A stretch of DNA of 20,688 nt, taken from the NCBI GenBank assembly GCA_021775515.1, contig JAJFHR010000040.1:1-20688 (forward strand), given 5' to 3'. This document shows, in pieces, positions 1 through 7,409 of the stretch (position 1 is its first letter; each line of letters opens with the position of its first letter). The notes under the pieces are model-generated. The model was not told the DNA's origin. It was given only the letters and a program-made list of their open reading frames with translations, and did no database searches. Position numbers and translations under genes: made by a program. Source of the DNA: Hyphomicrobiales bacterium (GTDB lineage: Bacteria; Pseudomonadota; Alphaproteobacteria; Rhizobiales; JAJFHR01).

Positions 1-2
1 CA

Positions 3-1511
3 CTCAAGGATGCGGGCATAAAGTGTATTCTGAGCAAGCACGAAACTGCCGCCGGCTTCATGGCCGAAGGGGTTTATCACCGCACCGGCGCGCCGGGAAT
101 TTTGGTCGCAACATTGGGGCCGGGCGTTGCCAATGCCGTAAACGTCATCGCCAATGCTGAGCAAGATCGGGTGCCGCTGATATTTCTTACCGGTTGTGTT
201 GATGAAGATGAAGCACATGCCTATACACACCAGGTCTTTGATCATAAAGCCATACTTGCCCCGGTAACCCGGGCTGCCTTCACTCTATCGGCCGAAAGCG
301 CAGAAATAATCTCCGATAAGGCGGTAAATTTTGCTACCGGCCCGCAACCTGGCCCGGTTCACATTGACGTTCCCATTTCGGTTGCAGCCCAAGAAGTTAC
401 CGCCCGCGCAAAACCCCTCCGGGCAGCCTTCAGCGCCATTGCACCGGCACCCGGCCCAGATCTCGACAAAGCGCGGCTGTGGTTAGGGCAAGCCCGAAAG
501 CCACTTTTGATCGCCGGTCTTGATGTCTTGAGCGAACAATCTTCTCTGGCTGTCCAGTCCTTTGTTCAACGCCACAATATCCCTGTTCTGACGACCTACA
601 AAGCCAAAGGCGTCCTGCCCGAAGATCATCCGCTGGCTGTCGGCGGAGCCGGGCTTTCGCCCGTGGCTGACAGGGAGTTGTCAAAGCTGGTAAAAGAGGC
701 GGATCTGATTATCTGCGCCGGCTATGATCCAATTGAGATGCGGACGGGCTGGCAAAATCTCTGGGATCCCGAAAAGCAGAATGTCATTGAAATCTCCGTG
801 GCCGCCAACACCCATTACATGCATCAGGCAACCTTGAGTTTTATTTGTAACATCGACGCTGCGCTTGAGGCTATATCTGCCGGGGAAGGTAGCAACAGTT
901 CCTGGCCGCAAGGCAGGTTCGAGGACATTAGAGCAAGTCTTGCCCGAGCCTTCAGAGTTGATGAAAACTGGGGCCCCGCGGCGATAACCCAAACGGTGCG
1001 CCGTATACTGCCGCGTGATGGCGTGGCGACGGTCGATAGTGGCGCCCACCGGATTTTGCTCAGCCAGCTATGGCAATGTTATGAGCCCGGCGGGCTGTTA
1101 CAATCAACCGGGCTTTGCACCATGGGGTGTGCGCTGCCTTTGGCCATGGGCGCAAAAATAGCCTCTCCCGAAAAAGCGGTTGTCGCCTTCACTGGTGATG
1201 CCGGATTGTTAATGGTCCTGGGTGAATTAGCCACTGCTGCGGAATTAGATTTGCCTGTGGTGGTGGTAGTTTTTGTGGACGCGTCGCTGGCATTGATCGA
1301 GGTAAAACAGCGTGGCCGGCAGTTGCAAAATTCCGGTGTCGATTTCGACCAGGTTGATTTTGCCGCCACCGGAAAAGCCCTGGGCGGCAATGGTGTAACA
1401 GTGACATCGCGCGACGATCTCGAGCAGGCATTAAGGCAGGCTCTGGCCGCCAACCGTTTCACCCTCATCGGTTGCGTTATCGACCGTCAGGCGTATGACG
1501 GCCGTCTATAA
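3..1511 (+). CDS. Thiamine-diphosphate-dependent enzyme, acetolactate synthase-like (5' end outside window)
   Basis: The reading frame is open from the first bases, so the gene begins upstream; an ATG at 60 is internal. The visible part starts near the end of the N-terminal ThDP domain. Residues His-Glu at about bases 39-44 (context KHETAAGF) match the catalytic glutamate that activates the cofactor. A central Rossmann-like domain follows (KAKGVLPEDHP, about base 600), then the C-terminal cofactor domain with GDAG at 1194-1205 and a VDASLALIEVKQ segment where the classic motif has NN or ND. This places it in the acetolactate synthase/benzoylformate decarboxylase superfamily: cleavage or ligation at a 2-keto acid. 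The substrate cannot be read from sequence. The Val in place of the first Asn of the metal motif is mildly unusual. It runs convergent to ald with a 53-base gap. Confidence 0.85.
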   Translation, partial: LKDAGIKCILSKHETAAGFMAEGVYHRTGAPGILVATLGPGVANAVNVIANAEQDRVPLIFLTGCVDEDEAHAYTHQVFDHKAILAPVTRAAFTLSAESAEIISDKAVNFATGPQPGPVHIDVPISVAAQEVTARAKPLRAAFSAIAPAPGPDLDKARLWLGQARKPLLIAGLDVLSEQSSLAVQSFVQRHNIPVLTTYKAKGVLPEDHPLAVGGAGLSPVADRELSKLVKEADLIICAGYDPIEMRTGWQNLWDPEKQNVIEISVAANTHYMHQATLSFICNIDAALEAISAGEGSNSSWPQGRFEDIRASLARAFRVDENWGPAAITQTVRRILPRDGVATVDSGAHRILLSQLWQCYEPGGLLQSTGLCTMGCALPLAMGAKIASPEKAVVAFTGDAGLLMVLGELATAAELDLPVVVVVFVDASLALIEVKQRGRQLQNSGVDFDQVDFAATGKALGGNGVTVTSRDDLEQALRQALAANRFTLIGCVIDRQAYDGRL

Positions 1512-1564
1512 CAAGAACAGGCAACCATCAGGAGCGGCCGAAGACCTATTTCACTGATGCTTGT

Positions 1565-2680
1565 TTACCGGCTAAGAGCAACCTTAGGTTCGACAAATTC
1601 AAGCCCTTGAGCCTCGGCAACAGCGGGATGAGTAACCTTGCCGGCATGAACATTTAGGCCATCGGCAAAATGAGGATCCTGCACCAGTGCATCGAGACCT
1701 TGATCAGCCAGTTTTAGACCATATGGCAACGTCACATTGTTCAGCGCGTGGGTAGAGGTCAAAGGCACTGCACCCGGCATATTGGCGACACAATAGTGAA
1801 CGATATCATCGATAATATAGGTCGGCTCGGCGTGTGTGGTTGCATGTGAAGTTTCAAAACAGCCGCCCTGATCAATTGACACATCTACCAGGACTGAACC
1901 CGCGTGCATTTTTGGCAGCATATCACGGGTCACAAGTTTAGGTGCATTAGCGCCGGGAATTAGGGCTGCGCCGATAACCGCATCGGCCTGCAAAACTTCC
2001 TCTTCCAAATTTTCAATAGAAGAATATCGCGTGCGCACGCGCGCCTGGAACATATCATCGAGTTCGCGCAGACGCGGAATTGACCGATCGAGAATTGTAA
2101 CCTCTGCGCCAAATCCAACGGCAATGCGAGCCGCGTTGGTGCCGACAACGCCACCGCCGATAACAACGATGCGAGCCGGTTTAACACCGGGTACTCCACC
2201 AATCAGCAAACCCTTGCCGCCATGGTGTCTGGTCAGGGAGCTTGCCGCTGCCTGTATGGATAGCCGACCGGCAACTTCACTCATCGGCGCGAGCAAGGGC
2301 AGGCCGCCGCGCGGACTGGTGACCGTTTCGTAAGCCACGCCACTGCAGCCTGAAGCAAGCAGGCCTTTAGTCTGTTCAATATCCGGTGCCAGATGAAGAT
2401 AGGTGAATAAGATCTGGCCTTCTTTCAGGCGAACCCATTCTGAAGGTTGCGGCTCTTTTACTTTCACCACCATGTCGCCTTTTGAAAAAACTATGCCCGC
2501 ATCCGGTGCGATGTTCGCGCCTGCTGCTTCATAGGTCTCGTCATTTGCACCAATTCCCAACCCGGCATTGGTTTCGACTAACACCTGATGGCCGTGGGCA
2601 ACATATTCGCGCACTGCACCCGGGGTCAGGCCGACCCTGAATTCATTCGACTTAATTTCCTTAGGAACACCGATAAGCAT
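1565..2680 (-). CDS. ald: Alanine dehydrogenase
   Basis: Catalyses NAD-dependent L-alanine + H2O = pyruvate + NH4+ + NADH in the cytoplasm. The start is ATG 2680, because GGAGGG lies about 5 bases upstream; an in-frame ATG at 2692 and longer starts lack this. The resulting 371 residues are the usual family length. Residues known from the family fall at their standard numbers: Arg15 and Lys75 for pyruvate, His96 and Asp270 for catalysis, and GGGVVG at 175-180 for NAD, ending in Asp198. No disruption is seen. The divergent Lrp-type gene next to it is the classic arrangement for an alanine-responsive regulator controlling ald, so it probably serves alanine catabolism or nitrogen release. Confidence 0.96.
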   Translation of the reverse strand: MLIGVPKEIKSNEFRVGLTPGAVREYVAHGHQVLVETNAGLGIGANDETYEAAGANIAPDAGIVFSKGDMVVKVKEPQPSEWVRLKEGQILFTYLHLAPDIEQTKGLLASGCSGVAYETVTSPRGGLPLLAPMSEVAGRLSIQAAASSLTRHHGGKGLLIGGVPGVKPARIVVIGGGVVGTNAARIAVGFGAEVTILDRSIPRLRELDDMFQARVRTRYSSIENLEEEVLQADAVIGAALIPGANAPKLVTRDMLPKMHAGSVLVDVSIDQGGCFETSHATTHAEPTYIIDDIVHYCVANMPGAVPLTSTHALNNVTLPYGLKLADQGLDALVQDPHFADGLNVHAGKVTHPAVAEAQGLEFVEPKVALSR

Positions 2681-2813
2681 TTTGCCCTCCATCTGAATTT
2701 TCCCGAAACTACTCTCAATTGCACCGAATGAGCTTGCAAAGTTCAAGGAACAAACAGATATTTAAGCAAGAAAATTCAATTTATATGCAATTTTTCCGAA
2801 GAGACTTTCAAAA
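2681..2813. promoter_or_regulatory. Divergent promoter region between ald and the Lrp-type gene
   Basis: This is the only space from which both divergent genes can be transcribed. It is much more AT-rich than the flanking genes, especially 2756-2813, which fits the AT-rich sites Lrp/AsnC proteins use. An imperfect dyad (GAAAATT about 2770, AATTTTTC about 2790) lies in it. No clear -35/-10 pair was assigned. Confidence 0.5.
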
Positions 2814-3296
2814 ATGAAATTAGACAAGATTGATCTTTCTATTGTGCGCTATTTGTTAATGGATGCGCGCATGACGAACTCACAGTTGGCGGAAAAAATT
2901 TCTCTTTCGCAATCAGCCTGTCTGCGCCGGGTGCAAAATCTTGAAAAATCCGGTGTATTGACCGGGTATCGGGCAATGATTAATGAAGCAGTGCTCGGCT
3001 TTCGCGCCAACGCCATTACCAGAATTACCCTCAATTCCCAAAGCGAGGAAGTTCTAGGTGCGTTTGAACGCCAGGTGGCGAAATGTCCCAACGTAGTGGT
3101 CTGCGACCTGATGTCAGGAACTTCGGATTATTTGCTCCGGATTATGACCAGTGATCTCAGCGATTATGAGCGTATTCACAAGGAATACCTTTCCAAGCTG
3201 CCGGGGGTTGCCCGTATCGAAACCAGTTTCACCCTAAGGCGGGTTGTCGACAGGCCGGTTGGCCTGGAAAAATTAATGCAACAAATACCAATATGA
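2814..3296 (+). CDS. Lrp/AsnC family transcriptional regulator, probable regulator of ald
   Basis: A 160-residue protein of normal family length. Residues about 1-55 form the AsnC-type winged helix-turn-helix, with KLDKIDLSIVRYLLMDARM and then QLAEKISLSQSACLRRVQNLEKSG. Residues about 65-150 form the RAM/ligand domain, including the CDLMSGTSDYLL stretch of effector-binding family members. These proteins bind amino acids and act as multimers on AT-rich DNA. Divergence from ald, with 133 bases between the starts, makes ald the likely target and alanine the likely effector, by analogy with AldR-type regulators. The upstream ribosome site is weak. Confidence 0.9.
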   Translation: MKLDKIDLSIVRYLLMDARMTNSQLAEKISLSQSACLRRVQNLEKSGVLTGYRAMINEAVLGFRANAITRITLNSQSEEVLGAFERQVAKCPNVVVCDLMSGTSDYLLRIMTSDLSDYERIHKEYLSKLPGVARIETSFTLRRVVDRPVGLEKLMQQIPI

Positions 3297-3300
3297 CAGC

Positions 3301-4680
3301 TTAAGTTGGTGCAAAAACTTGTTCCATTTCGCGTCTGACAACAACGGCGTCGAGGGTTTCATCAACATCGACGTCGTGCCAGACCAAGGGCTCGCCCTGG
3401 CGGACTTTACGCTTCAGCCTGACATGATGAGCCAGGCCGATCGGCAATCCTCCCAGGGTTACAGATTTTCGCGCTGGAAATAATTTCCCCCAGACGCAAA
3501 ACCCGCCTTCGCCATCAAGAAGTTCTCCTGGATCAAGGTCTTTTTTCGCAACGGCGACAACATCGCCGTGCCAGCCTTGAGCTACACCGGTTGGTTCACC
3601 GCGCAGTGCAGCGCTGGCCACAGATATACCCAATTCGAGCCCAATGAGGTGAAACGGTTTATACATGGCACTATAACGGCCCGAGCCATCGGTAATCAGC
3701 CCATAATCTGCAAAACAACGCTCGACATAATCACTGCCGGCATCAAACACGCAGTAAACGCCCCAGCGCAAATCATTGGCAACGGCGCTGCCGTTCCGGT
3801 TAAGGCTTGAAATAACCTCGACGGTCCCCGTGGTCTCCAGCAATCCTCCGTCACCGGCGGGCTTTAAATGTTCGGGCAATCCGTCAGTCCCAACCGCGGG
3901 AAACAAGAGACCATTTTCCGGAGCAACAAGATCGCACGCATTTGCCACCGCCGCCATTTCGATCGCGGATTTGGTCCCATCGAGAAACGAGTTGAACATT
4001 TGCGGGTTCATTCCCGCCAGGCGAGCCCGGTCTGCCGTGAGGCCATAGTAATTCCAAACTGTATCCGGCGTTGAAAGGTGGTATTCTGGCAGATATTTAG
4101 TTCCTTTGCCCGCGCAAACCACCTCCAGGCCGCAAGTCCTGGCCCAGTCAACCATTTCTGCAATTAAGGCTGGTTGATCTCCATAAGCCAGAGAATATAC
4201 GACATCGGCGCTTTTGGCTTTGGCCGCCAGCAACGGGCCGGCAAGCACATCGGCTTCAACGTTGACAGCAATAAAATGGCGACCTTGATCAAACGACATG
4301 AGTGCATTTTGAATTCCCGCAGCAGGATTGCCGGTCGCCTCAATGATGACGTCCATTCCCGAGGCCCTGATTAAGGCCTCGGCATCATCGCAAATGAAAG
4401 TCGACACATTCCGCCTGGCTTCGTCAAAGGATTTTGCCTCATACTGCTCCTGCGGCCAGCCAACATCGGCTAATCCTGTCCGTACTTTGCCGGGATCAAG
4501 ATCAGCTATGCCATAAATATGAAAGCCTGGAGTTTTTCTCGCCTGGGACAAAAACATCGACCCAAACTTCCCTGCGCCAATGACACCGATACGGATCGGG
4601 TTGGCATCATCGGCGCGTTTTTTCAAAAGTGAATACATGCCCCATGGTTTCTCAAAAACACGCACCTGGTCAAGCCGCAT
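3301..4680 (-). CDS. Homoserine-dehydrogenase-like NAD(P)-dependent oxidoreductase with C-terminal SAF domain
   Basis: From ATG 4680 the protein has 459 residues. A Rossmann nucleotide-binding motif (IGVIGAGKFGS, glycines at about 35-40) is followed by a dinucleotide-binding domain with IIEATGNPAAG at about 115 and a homoserine-dehydrogenase-like middle. A SAF-type beta-clip domain follows at about 365-450. Proteins of this build are often annotated Gfo/Idh-like or SAF-domain oxidoreductases; their substrates are mostly unknown and I cannot name one. The frame can be extended to a TTG at 4695, but GGAAAA sits at a usable distance before ATG 4680. Another possible start is ATG 4636-4638, just before the conserved YSLLKKRA segment. 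It is divergent from the SDR gene with about 88 bases between starts, and nearly abuts the Lrp gene's end. Confidence 0.8.
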   Translation of the reverse strand: MRLDQVRVFEKPWGMYSLLKKRADDANPIRIGVIGAGKFGSMFLSQARKTPGFHIYGIADLDPGKVRTGLADVGWPQEQYEAKSFDEARRNVSTFICDDAEALIRASGMDVIIEATGNPAAGIQNALMSFDQGRHFIAVNVEADVLAGPLLAAKAKSADVVYSLAYGDQPALIAEMVDWARTCGLEVVCAGKGTKYLPEYHLSTPDTVWNYYGLTADRARLAGMNPQMFNSFLDGTKSAIEMAAVANACDLVAPENGLLFPAVGTDGLPEHLKPAGDGGLLETTGTVEVISSLNRNGSAVANDLRWGVYCVFDAGSDYVERCFADYGLITDGSGRYSAMYKPFHLIGLELGISVASAALRGEPTGVAQGWHGDVVAVAKKDLDPGELLDGEGGFCVWGKLFPARKSVTLGGLPIGLAHHVRLKRKVRQGEPLVWHDVDVDETLDAVVVRREMEQVFAPT

Positions 4681-4768
4681 TATGCGGTTTTCCAACTGGT
4701 GGACTTTGCATTCCAGCGCTGGCGGTTATAATGGATGAACCGGCAACAAAATTAATCGAGGATAATTG

Positions 4769-5527
4769 ATGAAACTCGAAAAGAAAATTGCAATTGTCAC
4801 TGGCGCGGGCTCAGGGTTTGGAGCCGAAATGGCGCGCATGTTTGCAGCGCAAGGCGCTTCTGTTCTCGTTAACGATCTAAACGGCGAGGCCGCTGAATTA
4901 GTTGCAGCCGAAATCAGGGAAAATGGTGGCAGTGCTGTTTCGCAACAAGGTGACGTGAGCCGGGGCGACGATGTTTGTGCCGTGGTAGCGCGCGCGATGG
5001 AAGAATTCGGCGGGCTTGATATTCTCGTCAACAATGCTGGAGCGTCCCACAAAAGGCAGCCGCTTCTTGAGGTTGCGGAAGATGAATTTGACCGTATCTA
5101 TGCCATTAACGTGAAAAGCATCTACCTGAGTGCCCTCCATGCAGTTCCAATTTTCCAGTCCCAGGGCCACGGCGCGATTTTGAATATTGCCTCCACAGCC
5201 GGAGTTAGACCACGCCCGGGTTTGACCTGGTATAATGGTTCAAAAGGTGCAGTGATTACCCTGACCAAATCCATGGCGGTTGAACTTGCACCCGATAAAA
5301 TTCGCGTTAACGCGATTAATCCGGTCATCGGAGAAACCGGCCTGCTGACTACTTTCATGGGCGGCGAAGATACCCCGGAGTTGCGGGAAACGTTTATCTC
5401 GACCATTCCCCTTGGACGCATGAGCCAACCGCAAGATATTGCCCGCGCTGCAGTGTTTTTGGTTTCGGACGATGCCGAATTTATCACAGGCGTCTGCCTC
5501 GAAGTCGACGGCGGCCGGTGTGTTTAA
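4769..5527 (+). CDS. Short-chain dehydrogenase/reductase (FabG-like)
   Basis: 252 residues, the standard length of a classical SDR. TGAGSGFG at 11-18 binds the nucleotide, Asp36 (VNDL) follows strand 2, NNAG is at 88-91, and the catalytic set Asn114, Ser142, Tyr155 and Lys159 (YNGSK) is intact. The C-terminal GVCLEVDGGRCV is typical. The start is ATG 4769, with GAGGA at 4758-4762 six bases upstream; a TTG three bases earlier is less likely. It would interconvert a hydroxyl and a carbonyl with NAD(P)H, but the substrate is not evident. Divergence from the SAF oxidoreductase suggests a shared pathway. Its stop codon is only four bases from the convergent end of the aldehyde oxidoreductase operon. 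Confidence 0.9.
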   Translation: MKLEKKIAIVTGAGSGFGAEMARMFAAQGASVLVNDLNGEAAELVAAEIRENGGSAVSQQGDVSRGDDVCAVVARAMEEFGGLDILVNNAGASHKRQPLLEVAEDEFDRIYAINVKSIYLSALHAVPIFQSQGHGAILNIASTAGVRPRPGLTWYNGSKGAVITLTKSMAVELAPDKIRVNAINPVIGETGLLTTFMGGEDTPELRETFISTIPLGRMSQPQDIARAAVFLVSDDAEFITGVCLEVDGGRCV

Positions 5528-5531
5528 TGTA

Positions 5532-5834
5532 TTAGCCGCCGCCGCGCTGGAAGGAGATATCAAAACGTTCAAGGAATTTCTGCCGTTCATCCTTTGACAG
5601 ACCCGTCATCGTCAAGGTTATGCTGGACTGAGGCAAAGCTAACAGTCCGCCAAGCGTGCGTTTGGGCAGTTCTTCAATCTCAATTGTTACAGAGCCGCTT
5701 TTGTGTTTGAGATCAAAGCGTGAAGCAGCCAGGGGACCGCGATAATCCGGGGCGAATTTTTTGAAGCTATGGATGAATTCATTCCGCGACATCGACATAA
5801 GCTTGGTGGTTTTATCTGAGTTCATGCCGGTCAT
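5532..5834 (-). CDS. Unrecognised 100-residue protein ending in Gly-Gly-Gly, last gene of the aldehyde oxidoreductase operon
   Basis: I do not recognise this family. The protein is soluble-looking, with no signal peptide or membrane segment, no cysteines and a basic N-terminal half. It carries a beta-rich middle (VTIEIEELPKRTLGG) and finishes ISFQRGGG. The C-terminal triple glycine recalls the exposed diglycine tails of MoaD/ThiS-type sulfur carriers, and the gene directly before it encodes just such a protein. It starts three bases after the MoaD-like stop codon, so the two are probably translationally coupled. An inner ATG at 5825 is the alternative start. Its position corresponds to the accessory genes that follow aorABC in Aromatoleum. 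A role in tungsten or molybdenum cofactor delivery or enzyme maturation is inference. Confidence 0.75.
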   Translation of the reverse strand: MTGMNSDKTTKLMSMSRNEFIHSFKKFAPDYRGPLAASRFDLKHKSGSVTIEIEELPKRTLGGLLALPQSSITLTMTGLSKDERQKFLERFDISFQRGGG

Positions 5835-5837
5835 CGG

Positions 5838-6089
5838 CTAACCACCGGCTACCGGTGGCCACACCGCCAAGGCATCACCGTCATTTAACCGCGCCTGTTG
5901 GGCTGAACTTGGCGGCGAAAAGACACCATTTATCAAAATCAGATGACACTTTTCAAACGGCACGTTATGGGCATTAAGCACATCGCGGACAGAGGCATTG
6001 GCATCAATTTCAATTACCGCTTCGTTTTTGCGTGCTTCAGCCGGCAGGCAATTGGCGAGCGATGCATAAAGTTTCAAAGTGATATTCAC
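5838..6089 (-). CDS. aorD: MoaD/ThiS-family sulfur-carrier-like protein of the aldehyde oxidoreductase operon
   Basis: 83 residues with the ubiquitin-like fold pattern of MoaD: an N-terminal strand NITLKLYASLANCLP, an LxLxNG-type segment (HLILINGVFS), then LNDGDALAVWPPVAGG ending in the invariant Gly-Gly. In MoaD the C-terminal glycine is adenylated and thiocarboxylated to donate dithiolene sulfur to molybdopterin. A dedicated copy in this operon suggests a specialised pterin for the tungsten or molybdenum enzyme encoded upstream. The start codon is GTG at 6089, two bases after the FAD-subunit stop, indicating coupled translation. The gene symbol follows the Aromatoleum operon by position and family and is tentative. 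Confidence 0.88.
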   Translation of the reverse strand: MNITLKLYASLANCLPAEARKNEAVIEIDANASVRDVLNAHNVPFEKCHLILINGVFSPPSSAQQARLNDGDALAVWPPVAGG

Positions 6090-6091
6090 GT

Positions 6092-7339
6092 TTAACCCAG
6101 GCTCCCGTGCATTTTAGCAACATAAGCTTCAGCGATCCGGCTGGGGGAGGCCATCAAAGTCTGTTTCCATGGGCCCAGGGAAGTCTCAGATTGAATAAGG
6201 CCGCGTAACATGCCGAGGTGATCGCTCATGCCAACTGATTGAGCCCCGATCAACCGGTCACCTAAAAACTCCAGCCGCAAATAGCGGTAGTTTTTTTTAT
6301 CAACCATCTTGGCGGTTTCGCTGCCCTTCGTGCCCATCCACTGACCAAATGAACTTGAGATCAATCCCAGCGTGTCGAGAATGTTCATCGGCAGGCTGCC
6401 GCGATGCCGGGTATCAAGTCCCGCCATGTTCATCGCCGCAAGGCGACCGTGTTCAACCGCCGCGGGCTGAATTGCCAGAACATTACGCTCACCCGTCGAT
6501 AAGTCCTTTGCCTGCGCTACGTCACCGGCTGCGTATACATCCTCAACATTGCTCTGCAGCCGGTCGTCGACAAGCACGCCAACATCCGTTTTAATTCCGC
6601 TGCCTTTGAGGAAACCTATATTTGACTGGACACCCGCTGCAACCACAACCAACTGGGCAACGGGAAGTTTGCCCTTGTTGAGGCCAACTTTCAAACCCTT
6701 GCCGGTATCGCTGAGCTCGGTGATACGCGTACCGGTTAATACCCGCACACCTTTGGACTTACACCAGTTCTTGAGCATATTGCCGGCAATATCATCCATC
6801 ATCCGCGGCACCATGCGGTCTTCCATCTCAACAACGGAAAGCGAAACGCCTTTCATCACCAGCGCTTCGAGCACGATGGAGCCGATAAAACCTGCCCCCA
6901 TAAGAACCACATGGGCACCGGATTGCGCCAGTTGATGAATTTTTCGCGCATCTTCCAGCGTCCAGCAGGTGTGAACCCCGGGTAAATCAAGTCCCGTGAC
7001 GGGCGGTCGGATAGGATGAGCGCCTGTGGCAAGCAGGAGTTTGCCATATTTAAGCGTCTTGCCATCGCCAAAAACAAGAGTTTTAGCCTTAGTATCAACT
7101 GAATTTACATGGGCCTGGCGGTATTTGATTTTAAGATTATCGTAATGATCAGCCGTCTGCCGGAGGTAGGTACCCTGTTCGGAAATTTTATCGATCAGAT
7201 AATATGGCAACGCCATGCGGGAATAGGGTGGTTCACCCTCATCACCGATTAAAGTAATGCTACCTTTGGCGTCATGTTTCCGTAAGGTTTCTGCTGCCAC
7301 GACACCGGCGGGACCGGCACCGATGATGACGTAATTCAT
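6092..7339 (-). CDS. aorC: FAD-dependent pyridine nucleotide-disulfide oxidoreductase family subunit (AorC-like)
   Basis: 415 residues from ATG 7339; a TTG two codons earlier is possible but has no better ribosome site. The FAD-binding GAGPAG lies at 7-12, an ATGAHPIRPP segment at about 105, a second Rossmann motif GAGFIG at 148-153 for NAD(P), and YAAGDVAQ later for FAD. This is the NADH-nitrite-reductase/rubredoxin-reductase-like two-nucleotide fold. The redox-active CxxC of disulfide reductases is absent, as expected for an electron-transfer member. In the Aromatoleum enzyme the equivalent subunit lets aldehyde oxidation reduce NAD. Position between the tungsten subunit and the MoaD-like gene supports the same role here. 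A hairpin lies in the 70-base gap before it. Confidence 0.88.
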   Translation of the reverse strand: MNYVIIGAGPAGVVAAETLRKHDAKGSITLIGDEGEPPYSRMALPYYLIDKISEQGTYLRQTADHYDNLKIKYRQAHVNSVDTKAKTLVFGDGKTLKYGKLLLATGAHPIRPPVTGLDLPGVHTCWTLEDARKIHQLAQSGAHVVLMGAGFIGSIVLEALVMKGVSLSVVEMEDRMVPRMMDDIAGNMLKNWCKSKGVRVLTGTRITELSDTGKGLKVGLNKGKLPVAQLVVVAAGVQSNIGFLKGSGIKTDVGVLVDDRLQSNVEDVYAAGDVAQAKDLSTGERNVLAIQPAAVEHGRLAAMNMAGLDTRHRGSLPMNILDTLGLISSSFGQWMGTKGSETAKMVDKKNYRYLRLEFLGDRLIGAQSVGMSDHLGMLRGLIQSETSLGPWKQTLMASPSRIAEAYVAKMHGSLG

Positions 7340-7372
7340 AACCAACTCGTATCCAACATGAGAAGAAGAATA

Positions 7373-7401
7373 ATGGCCGGCAGATGATTGCCGCCGGCCA
7401 T
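7373..7401 (-). repeat. Intercistronic inverted repeat (9-bp stem, 11-base loop)
   Basis: ATGGCCGGC at 7373-7381 pairs perfectly with GCCGGCCAT at 7393-7401. It sits in the 70-base gap between the catalytic and FAD subunit genes, the only sizeable gap inside the operon. No T-run follows in the direction of transcription, so it is not a standard intrinsic terminator. A segmental mRNA stabiliser or processing site that sets subunit ratios is plausible. Confidence 0.65.
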
Positions 7402-7409
7402 CCTAACTA

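Noticed and set aside
1..1511. Sulfoacetaldehyde acetyltransferase with alanine dehydrogenase as a taurine pathway
   Set aside because: The ThDP enzyme reads as acetolactate-synthase-like, no taurine-pyruvate aminotransferase is present, and the genes are convergent rather than an operon.
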